64,000 nt of DNA from Virgibacillus ndiopensis (GCF_900187325.1 NZ_FZMZ01000006.1:1116001-1180000); one strand, 5' to 3'. Shown: positions 1-7,762, numbered from the stretch's first letter. Made by a program: numbers and translations. Notes: generated by a model not told the origin, from the letters alone.

Positions 1-778
1 TTCGCTCAGCTTGTTTTTCATATAGCTTGCTTACAAGTGGAACAATCGATTCACGGACTTGCTTACGGAAAACGTTAACCATTTCAGCGTTATAATCGAC
101 ACGAAGCATACGTATGTATCCCAGCTCTACGAAGTTTTTATAACCAAGCGTTGTAGCTATCTCGTGACGTACTTTTACTAATTGATCATAAATGTCATCA
201 AATTTTTCAGCGTTTTGTTCAAAAAATCCTGCGCTTGCTTCAATTGCTTTTTTTCGTACAGAACGGTTTTTGTCTTGTGCGAATGGTGAGAGCTGTGCTA
301 ACGTATATGTCTCACCTTGGAAATCCACCTCGGCAGACGCTATAAGTTTTGAGTATTCTGAGATCAGCTTATTCTCTTTTTGAAGTAGTTTAATAATGTC
401 ATTTGAGAATGATTTTATTTCTAAATCAGCAATTTGGAAAAGTTGCGCACCCCACTTTTTTTCCAGCTCATGTCGATGTGGCGATTGTACCAATTCCTTG
501 TAGAAGTCTGTATTCAATGATTTAATTTCCGGTTGCAAATCGTCAAAGAAATCACGTTCTTGTTGATAAAATGCATCATTTGTATCTATTGATGCACGAA
601 TATAAACTAAATTAAATAGCGTTGATAATCTGTTACGAAAAGTATTTATTTCCTCAATTGCTTTTGATGCTTCCTCGACTGATGAGGCAGTTTTAAAGGT
701 GTTTAATAGATGTGAAAATTTATCTTTCTCTTCTTGAAGTTCCGGTCGTTCATATGTATAGTTTTCAAATGTTTTCAT
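1..778 (-). CDS. M3 family oligoendopeptidase, N-terminal part (3' end beyond window)
   Basis: The gene reads leftwards from an ATG at 776-778, with a GGAG-type ribosome site just upstream, and runs off the window, so about 259 N-terminal residues are visible. The helical N-terminal half (starting MKTFENYTYERPELQEEKDK) resembles PepF-like M3 oligoendopeptidases of about 560 residues, zinc peptidases that cut short peptides in the cytosol. The HExxH zinc motif lies in the missing C-terminal half, so activity cannot be judged here. It is monocistronic as far as can be seen. The family call is from recalled similarity and is fairly firm; the substrate is unknown. Confidence 0.8.
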   Translation of the reverse strand, partial: MKTFENYTYERPELQEEKDKFSHLLNTFKTASSVEEASKAIEEINTFRNRLSTLFNLVYIRASIDTNDAFYQQERDFFDDLQPEIKSLNTDFYKELVQSPHRHELEKKWGAQLFQIADLEIKSFSNDIIKLLQKENKLISEYSKLIASAEVDFQGETYTLAQLSPFAQDKNRSVRKKAIEASAGFFEQNAEKFDDIYDQLVKVRHEIATTLGYKNFVELGYIRMLRVDYNAEMVNVFRKQVRESIVPLVSKLYEKQAER

Positions 779-839
779 AAAAGACACTCCTTATTCTTAT
801 ATATTGTATAATAATTCGACAATAGTGTATGGATTCCTG

Positions 840-1095
840 CTTTTGGTTTGAAGTGGCTGGGACATAATTAAACTCTTTAAGTATAAAAACGAACAAAGTG
901 CTGTTTTAGTGGAGGAAATATACGTAGACTCCTGCGGAAGGAAAGGCATGATGAGACACCGCTGTGCGCCAACACGAGGAGGGTCAACAGCCGCCCGCGG
1001 AAAGCGAAGTATATTTCCGAAGCGGATTATAGCACCAACCATTATATCATTAGGATTTTTCTTTGGTTAAAACACTTTTGTCTCAGCCTCCACTA
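840..1095. repeat. Dispersed GC-rich palindromic repeat, copy A
   Basis: This gap between the oligoendopeptidase and the DUF2164 gene holds no credible gene. It carries an intergenic repeat bounded by imperfect inverted ends (GTGGCTGGGACA near 846 and TGTCTCAGCCTCCAC near 1080). Inside, a stem pairs GGAAATATAC (about 914) with GTATATTTCC (about 1010) around a GC-rich core with AGACTCCTGCGG, ACGAGGAGGGTC and GCGGAAAGCG. The core matches the elements at 7329-7437 and 15318-15434, with a different outer stem sequence. Such repeats are common between genes in Oceanobacillus-like Bacillaceae; function is unknown. Confidence 0.75.
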
Positions 1096-1162
1096 TTTAG
1101 TTTCGATAGTTATATTTCTCATGTAGAATAGAGAAGATTACATATAGATGAAGGGGATAAAC

Positions 1163-1390
1163 ATGAAATCTAAATTCGATTTATCAAAAGAGAAAAAAGA
1201 TGAAATGGTGGGATTGATCCAAGGATATTTTGAAAAAGAACGTGATGAACAAATTGGTGAATTGGCAGCAATCATGCTACTGGAATTTTTTATGGATGAA
1301 CTGGCGCCGATCTTTTATAATATTGGGGTAGAAGACAGTCATGCATTTATAAGCACGAAATTAGAAGATATTTTTGAAATTCAGAAGTAG
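1163..1390 (+). CDS. DUF2164 family small protein
   Basis: This is a 75-residue acidic, mostly helical protein of the DUF2164 family, whose function is unknown. I start it at the ATG at 1163, which has AAGGGG seven bases upstream; an in-frame ATG at 1148 has no ribosome site. The central hydrophobic helix (AAIMLLEFFMDELAPIFYN) and the C-terminal acidic helix are typical of the family. It ends nine bases before the ywbE start, so the two are almost certainly one transcript. Confidence 0.75.
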   Translation: MKSKFDLSKEKKDEMVGLIQGYFEKERDEQIGELAAIMLLEFFMDELAPIFYNIGVEDSHAFISTKLEDIFEIQK

Positions 1391-1399
1391 GTGGAAAAT

Positions 1400-1594
1400 A
1401 TGACAATTGACGGTAGATACCGAAAAAATATATCACCAGGTATTGAAGTAGACATTGTGTTAAAGAAGGACCAACGCACGGGTAAAAAAACGAGAGGAAT
1501 TGTAAAAGATCTACTTACTAATTCCCAGTATCATCCACATGGTATAAAGGTCCGATTAGAAGATGGACAAATTGGAAGAGTGGTCACAGAATAA
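1400..1594 (+). CDS. ywbE: YwbE family protein
   Basis: The 64-residue product carries the YwbE signature: ISPGIEVDIVLKKDQRTGK, then RGIVKDLLTNS and HPHGIKVRLEDGQIGRV. YwbE proteins are small, basic, probably beta-barrel (KOW/SH3-like) proteins of unknown role. The ATG at 1400 is preceded by AGGTGG at 1389-1394; the GTG at 1391 lies inside that ribosome site and is rejected as the start. It is co-directional with the DUF2164 gene. Identity is close to certain because the family is highly conserved; function is not known. Confidence 0.88.
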   Translation: MTIDGRYRKNISPGIEVDIVLKKDQRTGKKTRGIVKDLLTNSQYHPHGIKVRLEDGQIGRVVTE

Positions 1595-1660
1595 TTAATA
1601 GCTCTACTTAAAAAAAGTGATTATTATAGTAAATGATAAAATCCTAGATCTAATTTTAAT

Positions 1661-1708
1661 GGAAAAAACTTCTAAAGTAATGCAGTGGCGTTCTTGGAAG
1701 TTTTCCCC
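1661..1708 (-). terminator. Possible terminator of the glycosylase gene
   Basis: An eight-base inverted repeat (AAAACTTC and GAAGTTTT) with a long loop lies just beyond the stop of the leftward DNA glycosylase gene. The T-rich run after it is short, so this is only a probable terminator. Confidence 0.4.
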
Positions 1709-1709
1709 A

Positions 1710-2312
1710 CTATCTGGATACAAATTTGTTTCCTTTTATCCAAAACCTCCATGGATAATCCTTTGCTTCACCAGAATTATCAATACCGATTCGTGACCCT
1801 GATAGAATTTGGTTTGAGTCAATTGTGCACCCTTCGGAAATCCAAAGTGGGGGCTGATCAAGTGCATGGCCATAGTCTTCCATGGTAATCCCAAGAGCTT
1901 TCGTTAATTTACCTGGTCCATTTGTCCATTGTCGTTCAGTCTTTGCTTTCGGCCTTCTGGCAGCCATTAGATCCTGACCTGTATACGGTTCAACACCTCT
2001 AATTAAAATTGCCTCAGGTAAGTCAACTTCACCACTGACAACATTAAACAAACAATGTGTATGCATGGAATAGGTGTAAACATGACCGGGACTTCCATAC
2101 ATAATCTCCGTTCGCTTAGTTCGTCGGTTGTTGAAGCTATGTGCTGCTCTGTCGGTAGGACCTTTGTATGCTTCTGTTTCGACTATAAAGCCTGATGAGA
2201 TTCCATCAGGAGTTTCTTTTATAAGTAAACATCCAAGCAATGCCTTTGCAAGCTCAAGTGTCGGTTGATAATAAAATTCCTTTTCCAATGGCTCATTACA
2301 TATTTTGCCCAT
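1710..2312 (-). CDS. DNA-3-methyladenine glycosylase (AAG/MPG family)
   Basis: The 200-residue protein is a full-length AAG/MPG-type alkyladenine DNA glycosylase (YxlJ-like), which removes 3-methyladenine and other alkylated purines as the first step of base excision repair. Seen in order: LAKALLGCLLIKE, the IVETEAYKGPTDRAAHSF catalytic segment with the Glu-Ala-Tyr core, GHVYTYSMHTHCLFNVV, and TNGPGKLTKALGI near the C-terminus. The ATG at 2310-2312 follows AAGGATG. It stands alone, with a convergent pair to its left and a leftward symporter gene to its right. The identification is strong. Confidence 0.92.
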   Translation of the reverse strand: MGKICNEPLEKEFYYQPTLELAKALLGCLLIKETPDGISSGFIVETEAYKGPTDRAAHSFNNRRTKRTEIMYGSPGHVYTYSMHTHCLFNVVSGEVDLPEAILIRGVEPYTGQDLMAARRPKAKTERQWTNGPGKLTKALGITMEDYGHALDQPPLWISEGCTIDSNQILSGSRIGIDNSGEAKDYPWRFWIKGNKFVSR

Positions 2313-2368
2313 GGGTTTTTCATCCTTTCATCCTCCATATAAGTATAACTAGTCTTTGCCTCTTACAC

Positions 2369-2406
2369 AAAAAAGTAACCAACACGTTTTACGTGTGGTT
2401 ACTTTC
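2369..2406 (-). terminator. Terminator of the DAACS symporter gene
   Basis: The arms AAGTAACC-ACACG and CGTGTGGTTACTT form a stable hairpin that, read leftwards, is followed by six T residues. It lies 30 bases past the symporter stop codon. Confidence 0.8.
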
Positions 2407-2435
2407 TTAAAAATACTGAAAGTCAAACGGTTGCT

Positions 2436-3653
2436 CTATGAAGCTTCTGCCACCTGGCCACTCGAATTCCTTCTTCGCTCTGATGCTTCTACAACAACAC
2501 TCGCAGATGCGTCTCCAATGACATTAACCGAGGTTCTAAACATGTCAAGAACGCGATCAATTCCAGCGATTAAAGCGATACCCTCTAGCGGTAAATTAAC
2601 TGCGGCTAACGTCATAGTAAGCATAATTAACCCTGCGCCTGGAACACCTGCAGTGCCGATCGAAGCGAGTGTTCCAATTAGTGCAACAGTTAGAAGTTGC
2701 GTAATGGAAAGTTGACTTCCAAAATATTGTGCAACAAACATTACTGTAATACCTTGGTAAATAGCCGTTCCATCCATATTTATTGTGGCACCTAATGGAA
2801 GAACAAAGCTACTAGTTTCTTTAGAGACCCCTAAATTTTCTTGTGTGTTCTTCATTGTAACAGGTAATGTTCCAGAACTACTACATGTACTGAATGCCAC
2901 AGCAGCAGCTGGGAAAATCCCCTTGAAAAAATCAATTGGATTTAGTTTTCCAAGTGATTTTACTGCCGTCACATATACTATCGCCACATGGACAATACAT
3001 GCAATAATCAATGCTAAAATTAATTTTATTAACGGTAATAAGACGGATATGCCGTATTCTCCGACAACAGGGGCTAACAAGCCAAATATTCCGAGAGGTA
3101 CTAATGTCATAATTACCCCAGTTATTTTGTACATAATTTCAGCAAATCCGTCAAAAAAGCGTTGAACAGTATTTGCCTTTTCACCAACCAATTGAATTCC
3201 AATGCCGATAAAGATAGAAAAAAAGATAATTTGCAAAACATTTCCTGTTGCTAAAGCTTCGATAGGGTTAAGTGGAATAATATTTAATAATGTTTGCACT
3301 ACACCTTCAGTTTCATTCGGTTGTGCAGCGGCTTCATTAATTTCAAGGCTCATACCAGTTCCAGGTGAAAAGATAAATCCAGCAATTAGCCCAATTGTAA
3401 TTGCGATAAAACTCGTAACAAGATAATAAGAAATTGTTTTACCACCAAGTCTCCCTAATTTTTTCATATCACCAGTACTAGTTACACCAACTATGATTGT
3501 TGAAAAAATTAATGGCACGATAATAAATTTAATTAACCGTAAAAATAAATCTCCAAGTGGCTGAACAAATGTGGTTCTTTCTCCAAAAATCAAACCTACA
3601 ATTATCGCAAGAACAAAAGCTCCAACGATTTGCCACATTAAACTTCTCTTCAA
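2436..3653 (-). CDS. Dicarboxylate/amino acid:cation symporter (DAACS family)
   Basis: This 405-residue polytopic membrane protein belongs to the GltP/GltT/DctA family, which takes up glutamate, aspartate or C4-dicarboxylates with Na+ or H+. The two re-entrant loop hallmarks are visible: the serine-rich CSSSGTLPVTM (about 256-267) and NMDGTAIYQG (about 292-301), followed by GTAGVPGAG in HP2. The start is TTG at 3651-3653 with GAGGAG upstream; no nearby ATG has a better site. A second paralogue lies at 21942-23174. The substrate cannot be assigned from sequence alone. Confidence 0.88.
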   Translation of the reverse strand: MKRSLMWQIVGAFVLAIIVGLIFGERTTFVQPLGDLFLRLIKFIIVPLIFSTIIVGVTSTGDMKKLGRLGGKTISYYLVTSFIAITIGLIAGFIFSPGTGMSLEINEAAAQPNETEGVVQTLLNIIPLNPIEALATGNVLQIIFFSIFIGIGIQLVGEKANTVQRFFDGFAEIMYKITGVIMTLVPLGIFGLLAPVVGEYGISVLLPLIKLILALIIACIVHVAIVYVTAVKSLGKLNPIDFFKGIFPAAAVAFSTCSSSGTLPVTMKNTQENLGVSKETSSFVLPLGATINMDGTAIYQGITVMFVAQYFGSQLSITQLLTVALIGTLASIGTAGVPGAGLIMLTMTLAAVNLPLEGIALIAGIDRVLDMFRTSVNVIGDASASVVVEASERRRNSSGQVAEAS

Positions 3654-3830
3654 GGTGACTCCTCCTCGTTTTTAATGATGGCTTTTTAAATTTGTCCTCC
3701 TTTCTTCTAAAAGAAGGGAATCATCATTATAAGATGGATAATATAGCAAACATGCAATTTTCCCTTCGTTATAGTAGTTTATTCATAGTTAAGTTGGAAA
3801 ATTCGAATTATATTAAAGTGGGGAGGAGAC

Positions 3831-3869
3831 AAAAAAATAACCACGTAATCGATGATTATCGTAGTTATC
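3831..3869 (-). terminator. Terminator of cvfB
   Basis: Read leftwards, ATAACTACG and CGTGGTTAT pair (one G-U) and are followed by seven T residues, 15 bases after the cvfB stop. The rest of the 3654-3884 gap shows no credible gene. Confidence 0.7.
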
Positions 3870-3883
3870 ATAAAAAAAGTGTT

Positions 3884-4741
3884 TTATTCTTTTAAATAGG
3901 TTTGTCCGTCGCTTTGTTCAATTTTATCGTCCTTCATGAGCTTACCTAGTGCGCGTTTGAATGCAGCTTTACTAATATTGAATGTTCCGCGTATATCTTC
4001 TGGATCACTTTTATCACTAAATGGAATGACACCATCGTTTTCTTCTAACAAGTTTAAAATTGTTTCAGCGTCTTCTGTCATACTATGTTGTTTAAGAGGT
4101 CTAAGAGAGATATTCAGTGTACCGTCTTCTTTTACTTCGATTACCCGTCCTTTAACCCATTCTCCCAAACGAGGTTCTTCCTTTCGCTCGGTGTAATGTA
4201 TGAATCCACGATAACCCTCTTCGGTTATAATTGCAGTACCTTCCCTACTTGTGCGATAAACACGGCCGCTGATCGGAGCGTTCAATGCATTTTCTGGAGC
4301 AAATTCCCACTCCCGCTCAAATACCCCTTCTGTTGCAGGAAGAGCAAGCAAACGACCTTTTCGATCTTTTCCTAAAGTGACATAAAGCATATCACCAGTT
4401 TTTGGCCAAACATCCTCGAATAATGGCAGGTCATCTTTAGAAACGAGAATTTCTTTAGTGATACCAATGTTTACGAATGCACCTAAATTAGGGATGACTT
4501 CTACTACTTCTGCCCAGTCGTAAACGTCCATTTGTATTGTTGGTAATGTCGTTGTAGCAACAGTTTGTCCTTTTTTATCCTGATACAAAAACACTTCGAC
4601 TTGCTGATTAACGTCAAGCTCTGATTCGGTTTCATTATGATGCAACAGTGCTTCGTTTGTATTTTTAGTTAAAACATAGCCAGTATCAATTTTTCGAAGT
4701 ACGGTCATAGTCTGAATTGTGCCAGTTGGTAAATAGTTCAT
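3884..4741 (-). CDS. cvfB: S1-domain RNA-binding protein CvfB (YitL)
   Basis: This 285-residue protein matches CvfB/YitL. It has three tandem S1-like OB domains: about 1-60, 65-135 (GAFVNIGITKEILVSKDDLP) and 145-215 (GTAIITEEGYRGFIHYTE, VKGRVIEVKEDGTLNISLR). A C-terminal winged helix follows (about 222-285; IRGTFNISKAAFKRALGKLM). In Staphylococcus CvfB binds RNA and affects virulence and haemolysin expression; in Bacillaceae the role is less clear. The ATG at 4739-4741 follows GAAGGT. It is a single-gene unit with a terminator on each side. Confidence 0.9.
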   Translation of the reverse strand: MNYLPTGTIQTMTVLRKIDTGYVLTKNTNEALLHHNETESELDVNQQVEVFLYQDKKGQTVATTTLPTIQMDVYDWAEVVEVIPNLGAFVNIGITKEILVSKDDLPLFEDVWPKTGDMLYVTLGKDRKGRLLALPATEGVFEREWEFAPENALNAPISGRVYRTSREGTAIITEEGYRGFIHYTERKEEPRLGEWVKGRVIEVKEDGTLNISLRPLKQHSMTEDAETILNLLEENDGVIPFSDKSDPEDIRGTFNISKAAFKRALGKLMKDDKIEQSDGQTYLKE

Positions 4742-4804
4742 TATCTAACCTTCTTTCAAATAGTATTGTGCATATCTTCTGTAATGTATTATGTATGATT
4801 GGAA

Positions 4805-4837
4805 AAGGGGTACCCTCATTTGTAAGAGTACCCCTTT
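4805..4837. terminator. Bidirectional hairpin upstream of cvfB
   Basis: Arms AAGGGGTAC and GTACCCCTT form a strong hairpin with short T tracts on both strands. It lies upstream of cvfB and could end a leftward transcript coming from the structured locus around 5.0 kb; no protein gene nearby accounts for it. Confidence 0.5.
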
Positions 4838-5010
4838 GATTACTAAAGTAACACATAAGTTTTAATTTTATATTTATCCCGAATCAATCGGGTGGGAAAT
4901 TCAATTCATTGTGCTTTATAAAAAAGCAGGTATTTAAATTTTATTAGTTAAGCTGTGGCGATTAGCCTAATTTCTTTAGAATTTCACTTTCATTACCGCG
5001 GTCTTTGTTC

Positions 5011-5087
5011 CACTGGGTGTTCTCTAACTTAAGCAACGTCAGCCCTACCTGCTCTGACGTCCTTGCGACCCCTTAGTCGCGCCAGTG
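5011..5087. other. Three-stem structured element (candidate non-coding RNA or mobile-element remnant)
   Basis: The 457-base gap between cvfB and the DUF2188 gene has no intact gene but contains nested pairings. CACTGG (5011-5016) pairs with CCAGTG (5082-5087) and encloses two perfect hairpins: ACGTCAG/CTGACGT (5036-5042/5054-5060) and GCGAC/GTCGC (5065-5069/5076-5080). That is a three-way junction. On the minus strand the same stretch also reads as a short open segment of 30-odd codons ending at a TAA near 4971, so a decayed gene is an alternative. I do not recognise it as any known riboswitch, 6S, tmRNA or RNase P RNA. Confidence 0.45.
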
Positions 5088-5198
5088 TGAATAAGCATCT
5101 TTGAAAAACATTACGTAGAATGCCAGAATACTTATTGTTACTTTATTTGTTAACTAATCTATATTCTCATATATTGAATGGAATGTCAAATTATTATT

Positions 5199-5396
5199 TT
5201 AAAAGCTTCTTTCTTCTACTATATCGTGGTTTTTGTCCATAATGATAATCTTGCTTGGTGAATTTTCCATTGCCAATTGTTCAGCTTTTTGAATTGCATC
5301 ATCTTTAGCTACATACTCGTTCTCTGGTGCTACGTCTTCTAACTTTACAAACCACCCCGTTACATCTTTATTAGGTACTACACTATACTTCTTCAT
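5199..5396 (-). CDS. DUF2188 family small protein
   Basis: The 65-residue product (starting MKKYSVVPNKDVTGWFVKLE) fits the DUF2188 family: an aromatic-rich beta hairpin around GWFVK followed by an AxxKAEQLA helix and a SKIIIMDKNHDIVEERSF tail. The function is unknown; members are widespread small cytoplasmic proteins. I use the ATG at 5394-5396, preceded by AAGGAG. An upstream in-frame ATG near 5534 would add 46 residues, but they have no family support and fall in a hairpin-rich leader. Confidence 0.75.
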   Translation of the reverse strand: MKKYSVVPNKDVTGWFVKLEDVAPENEYVAKDDAIQKAEQLAMENSPSKIIIMDKNHDIVEERSF

Positions 5397-5538
5397 ATAA
5401 TAAAACTCCTTCTTTTTTGTTATAATGTATTTATCCCGCCTTAACGGGCAGTAAACCTCCTTCAAGATTCCAAAGAAATTAAAGGAAGGTAAGTAGTTGT
5501 CAACTTCTTCCCGTAAAGGTCCGATTCTGTTCAACTAA

Positions 5539-5573
5539 CATTCAGTGGGGGACAAGAAAACCCCCACTGAATG
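5539..5573. repeat. Perfect 13-bp inverted repeat upstream of the DUF2188 gene
   Basis: CATTCAGTGGGGG (5539-5551) and CCCCCACTGAATG (5561-5573) form a perfect 13-bp stem with a nine-base loop. No convincing T tract follows on either strand. A smaller CCCG/CGGG hairpin lies nearby at about 5433. The layout resembles the subterminal palindromes of IS200/IS605-type elements, but no transposase gene is present. Confidence 0.5.
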
Positions 5574-5641
5574 AAGTTTCACTTTATCTGTTCCCGTTCA
5601 TTGTTAGTATAAAACTAGACTTGTCTATTGGAGGGTACCAT

Positions 5642-5974
5642 ATGTGTGCACATAAATTAAACATACAAGGTTCTATCGATAACGAAACACGTTGCCGACA
5701 TTATCATGATGAAAATGACAGAATCGCAATCAAATTTTATTGCTGCGGTGAGTATTTTCCATGCTACCAGTGTCATGCTAAGTACGGATGTGGAGAAAAC
5801 GGAGTCTGGCCAAGGTCGGAGTTTGATCAGCGGGCAATTTTATGTGGAAGCTGTGATAAAGAATTAACAATAAATGAGTATCTAATGTGTGATGCAGCTT
5901 GTCCATATTGTGCTGCCGCCTTTAATCCAGGTTGTTCATTACATTATCATTTATATTTTGAGCGCATTACTTGA
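5642..5974 (+). CDS. CHY-type zinc finger protein
   Basis: The 110-residue protein is a compact CHY zinc-finger protein. It has the paired metal ligands CRHYH, FYCCGEYFPCYQCH, a CGSC knuckle and CPYC, together with many further Cys and His residues. Bacterial CHY proteins are thought to bind several zinc ions; their biological role is unclear. The ATG at 5642 lies seven bases after GGAGGG (5630-5635). It is followed about 70 bases on by a co-directional ferredoxin gene with its own ribosome site. Confidence 0.85.
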   Translation: MCAHKLNIQGSIDNETRCRHYHDENDRIAIKFYCCGEYFPCYQCHAKYGCGENGVWPRSEFDQRAILCGSCDKELTINEYLMCDAACPYCAAAFNPGCSLHYHLYFERIT

Positions 5975-6043
5975 AATGATAGAATAAAATAGTATTAAAT
6001 TATAATGGAGCCTTATTATCTTGTATAAGGAGGGATACTCTAT

Positions 6044-6283
6044 ATGGCTTTTGTAATTTTAGAACCTTGTGGTGGTGAAAAGGCTGCTGAATGTGTCAGC
6101 GTTTGCCCCGTTGATTGTATAGAAGAAGGACCAGATCAATTTTATATTGATCCAGATATATGTATTGATTGTGGTGCTTGTAAAGCGGTTTGTCCTGTTG
6201 ATGCGATTGAAGAGGAATACGACTTATCGCCCAAACAGGAAGTATACTTGGAAAAAGCTGAGGAATTTTTTGGTAACAAGTAA
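6044..6283 (+). CDS. Ferredoxin (7Fe / 3Fe-4S plus 4Fe-4S type)
   Basis: A 79-residue acidic ferredoxin. The first cluster motif is C-x7-C-x3-CP (Cys9, Cys17, Cys21), the pattern of a 3Fe-4S or modified site. The second, CIDCGACKAVCP, is a classic C-x2-C-x2-C-x3-CP 4Fe-4S motif. It carries electrons in the cytosol; the partner enzymes cannot be told from this region. The ATG follows AAGGAGG, and a strong terminator follows the gene, so it is transcribed alone or with the CHY gene. Confidence 0.92.
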   Translation: MAFVILEPCGGEKAAECVSVCPVDCIEEGPDQFYIDPDICIDCGACKAVCPVDAIEEEYDLSPKQEVYLEKAEEFFGNK

Positions 6284-6297
6284 GTAGTTAGAGTAAG

Positions 6298-6328
6298 ACT
6301 CAACTCTTAGAAGGGTTGAGTTTTTTTG
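6298..6328 (+). terminator. Terminator of the ferredoxin gene
   Basis: ACTCAAC pairs with GTTGAGT and is followed by seven T residues, 15 bases after the ferredoxin stop. Confidence 0.85.
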
Positions 6329-6344
6329 TTTCAGGGGTGATAAC

Positions 6345-7241
6345 GTGAATTTATTTCTTGAGGTCGTTCTCCCAATTATTGCAGTTTTTGCTGTTGGATA
6401 TTGGGTGCAACGGGTTCGTATGTTAGATGTTAAATCTGTAGCGGCCGTTTCCATTTACATATTTTTACCTTGTTTAGTATTTACAACCTTATATGAAGCA
6501 TCGTTCAATAAAGGATTTAGTAACATTTTGATTTTTGCATTTCTCTTATTATTTATGATGATTGTACTAAATAAAGTTTTTGCATACATATTTAAATGGA
6601 ATAAGTCGGTAGAGAGTGCAACAATATTGACTTCAGTGTTCATGAATGGTGGTAATTACGGTGTTCCAGTTATTATCTTTAGTATTGGAGATGTTGCACT
6701 CCCGTATGCCATTTTCTTTATGGTACTGCAGTCGTTGTTGATGAATTTTTTTGGTGTCTATTATGCTTCGAGGAGTACGAGTGGAATGCTACGTGCGTTG
6801 AAGACTGTATTTATGATGCCGGCAACGTATGCGGCAATTATGGCGTTTGTTTTTCAGCAAATCCCCTGGGAAATCCCAGATGCAGTATATTCTACTTTGA
6901 CGATGGTAGGTAATGCAGCTGTTCCACTGATGATGGTTATGCTTGGAATGCAGCTAGCCTCTATTACATCTCTTAAGTTTAACTGGCAAATTATAGGGTC
7001 GGCAGTTGTGATGCGGATGATTCTGTCACCACTCATTGCATTTATGTTCGTATGGGTACTTGATATCGATACAGTCATTGCATCAGTAATTATCATTGTA
7101 GCGGCAATGCCAAGTGCTGCAACAACTACAATGTATGCAATCGAATTTGATACTGAGCCTGATTTGGTTTCAAGCATTACGCTTGTAACAACGCTCATTA
7201 GTATTGTTTCTGTTACATTGTTATTAAATTTTATGGTATAA
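6345..7241 (+). CDS. AEC family transporter (auxin-efflux-carrier-like permease)
   Basis: A 298-residue protein with about ten transmembrane helices in the five-plus-five arrangement of the AEC (PIN-like) family. Family features seen are FLPCLVFTTL in helix 2, NGGNYGVPV in helix 4, and GNAAVPLMMVMLGMQLA after helix 6. Bacterial members export malate and other carboxylates; the substrate here is unknown. The start is GTG at 6345 with AGGGGTG five bases upstream. It is flanked by a terminator on the left and a repeat-rich gap on the right. Confidence 0.82.
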   Translation: MNLFLEVVLPIIAVFAVGYWVQRVRMLDVKSVAAVSIYIFLPCLVFTTLYEASFNKGFSNILIFAFLLLFMMIVLNKVFAYIFKWNKSVESATILTSVFMNGGNYGVPVIIFSIGDVALPYAIFFMVLQSLLMNFFGVYYASRSTSGMLRALKTVFMMPATYAAIMAFVFQQIPWEIPDAVYSTLTMVGNAAVPLMMVMLGMQLASITSLKFNWQIIGSAVVMRMILSPLIAFMFVWVLDIDTVIASVIIIVAAMPSAATTTMYAIEFDTEPDLVSSITLVTTLISIVSVTLLLNFMV

Positions 7242-7596
7242 GGCTGTCTTTTTCGCATAGTTTGTAACTATTTATAGAAACCACGACGTGAGTACTGTGG
7301 TAATTTCGCATTCTTTATTGCTGATACGCAGCCCGTATACACTTTGCTTTCCGGGGCCGGCCGGAGAGCCTCCTAGTGCTAACTTTTTTAGGGCACATCG
7401 ATGCCTGACATCCCCCAGAAGTCTACTTGTATACGGGATGCTTGTATGAGGATAGCGAGCCCACGGAAAGCGTAGTGTATCTCCGTAGCGGTAGCAAGGC
7501 ATCTAACATGATTTTTAATTACGTCGCATTTTATGTCAATATTATTTAATAAGGTTTCAGCATTTGAAAAAGCAACAATCTTCTAGAAAAAAACCT
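7240..7596. repeat. Composite repeat, copy 1 (GC-rich core inverted)
   Basis: The gap after the AEC gene is filled by a composite repeat. Its left end has AAGGCTGT and CGCATAGTTTGT (7254-7265); its right end is a CAGCATTTG...TTCTAGAAAA block (7558-7590). Both ends recur in the same orientation at 15085-15096 and 15507-15542. Between them lie a GC-rich palindrome (7329-7437, arms CAGCCCGTATAC and GTATACGGG) and a second block (7456-7496), which are the reverse complements of the elements at 15318-15434 and 15145-15192. No credible gene is present. Confidence 0.75.
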
Positions 7597-7674
7597 TGTC
7601 TAACATGGCTTTTTGTTTGTTAATTCTTCTTTATGGGTATCTACTGTTATAAGCTCATCGAAAGGGAGAATAGA

Positions 7675-7743
7675 ATGATACGTACAATTTTAATGATAAT
7701 TGGAGCAATTGTAGTGATTGGATGGATTATTTCGTTGCTTTAA
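7675..7743 (+). CDS. Very small single-helix membrane protein
   Basis: A 22-codon reading frame (starting MIRTILMIIGAIVVIGWIIS) has a good ribosome site, AAAGGGAG, seven bases upstream and a terminator 20 bases downstream. The product would be a single hydrophobic helix, like other short stress-related or unclassified membrane peptides of Bacillaceae. No family can be assigned from so short a sequence. The combination of ribosome site, open frame and terminator in an otherwise gene-free stretch supports expression. Confidence 0.5.
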   Translation: MIRTILMIIGAIVVIGWIISLL

Positions 7744-7762
7744 AATTAAATTAGGAAGTTTG

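Noticed and set aside
797-1042. Minus-strand open frame of 81 codons
   Set aside because: It lies entirely in repeat copy A, has no ribosome site and no family resemblance.
3692-3895. Plus-strand open frame of 67 codons between two leftward genes
   Set aside because: Its composition is not protein-like, it overlaps the cvfB terminator and end, and it has no family resemblance.
5397-5534. N-terminal extension of the DUF2188 protein
   Set aside because: The extra residues have no family counterpart, and the inner ATG has a good ribosome site.
7272-7502. Minus-strand open frame of 76 codons
   Set aside because: It lies entirely within the GC-rich composite repeat.
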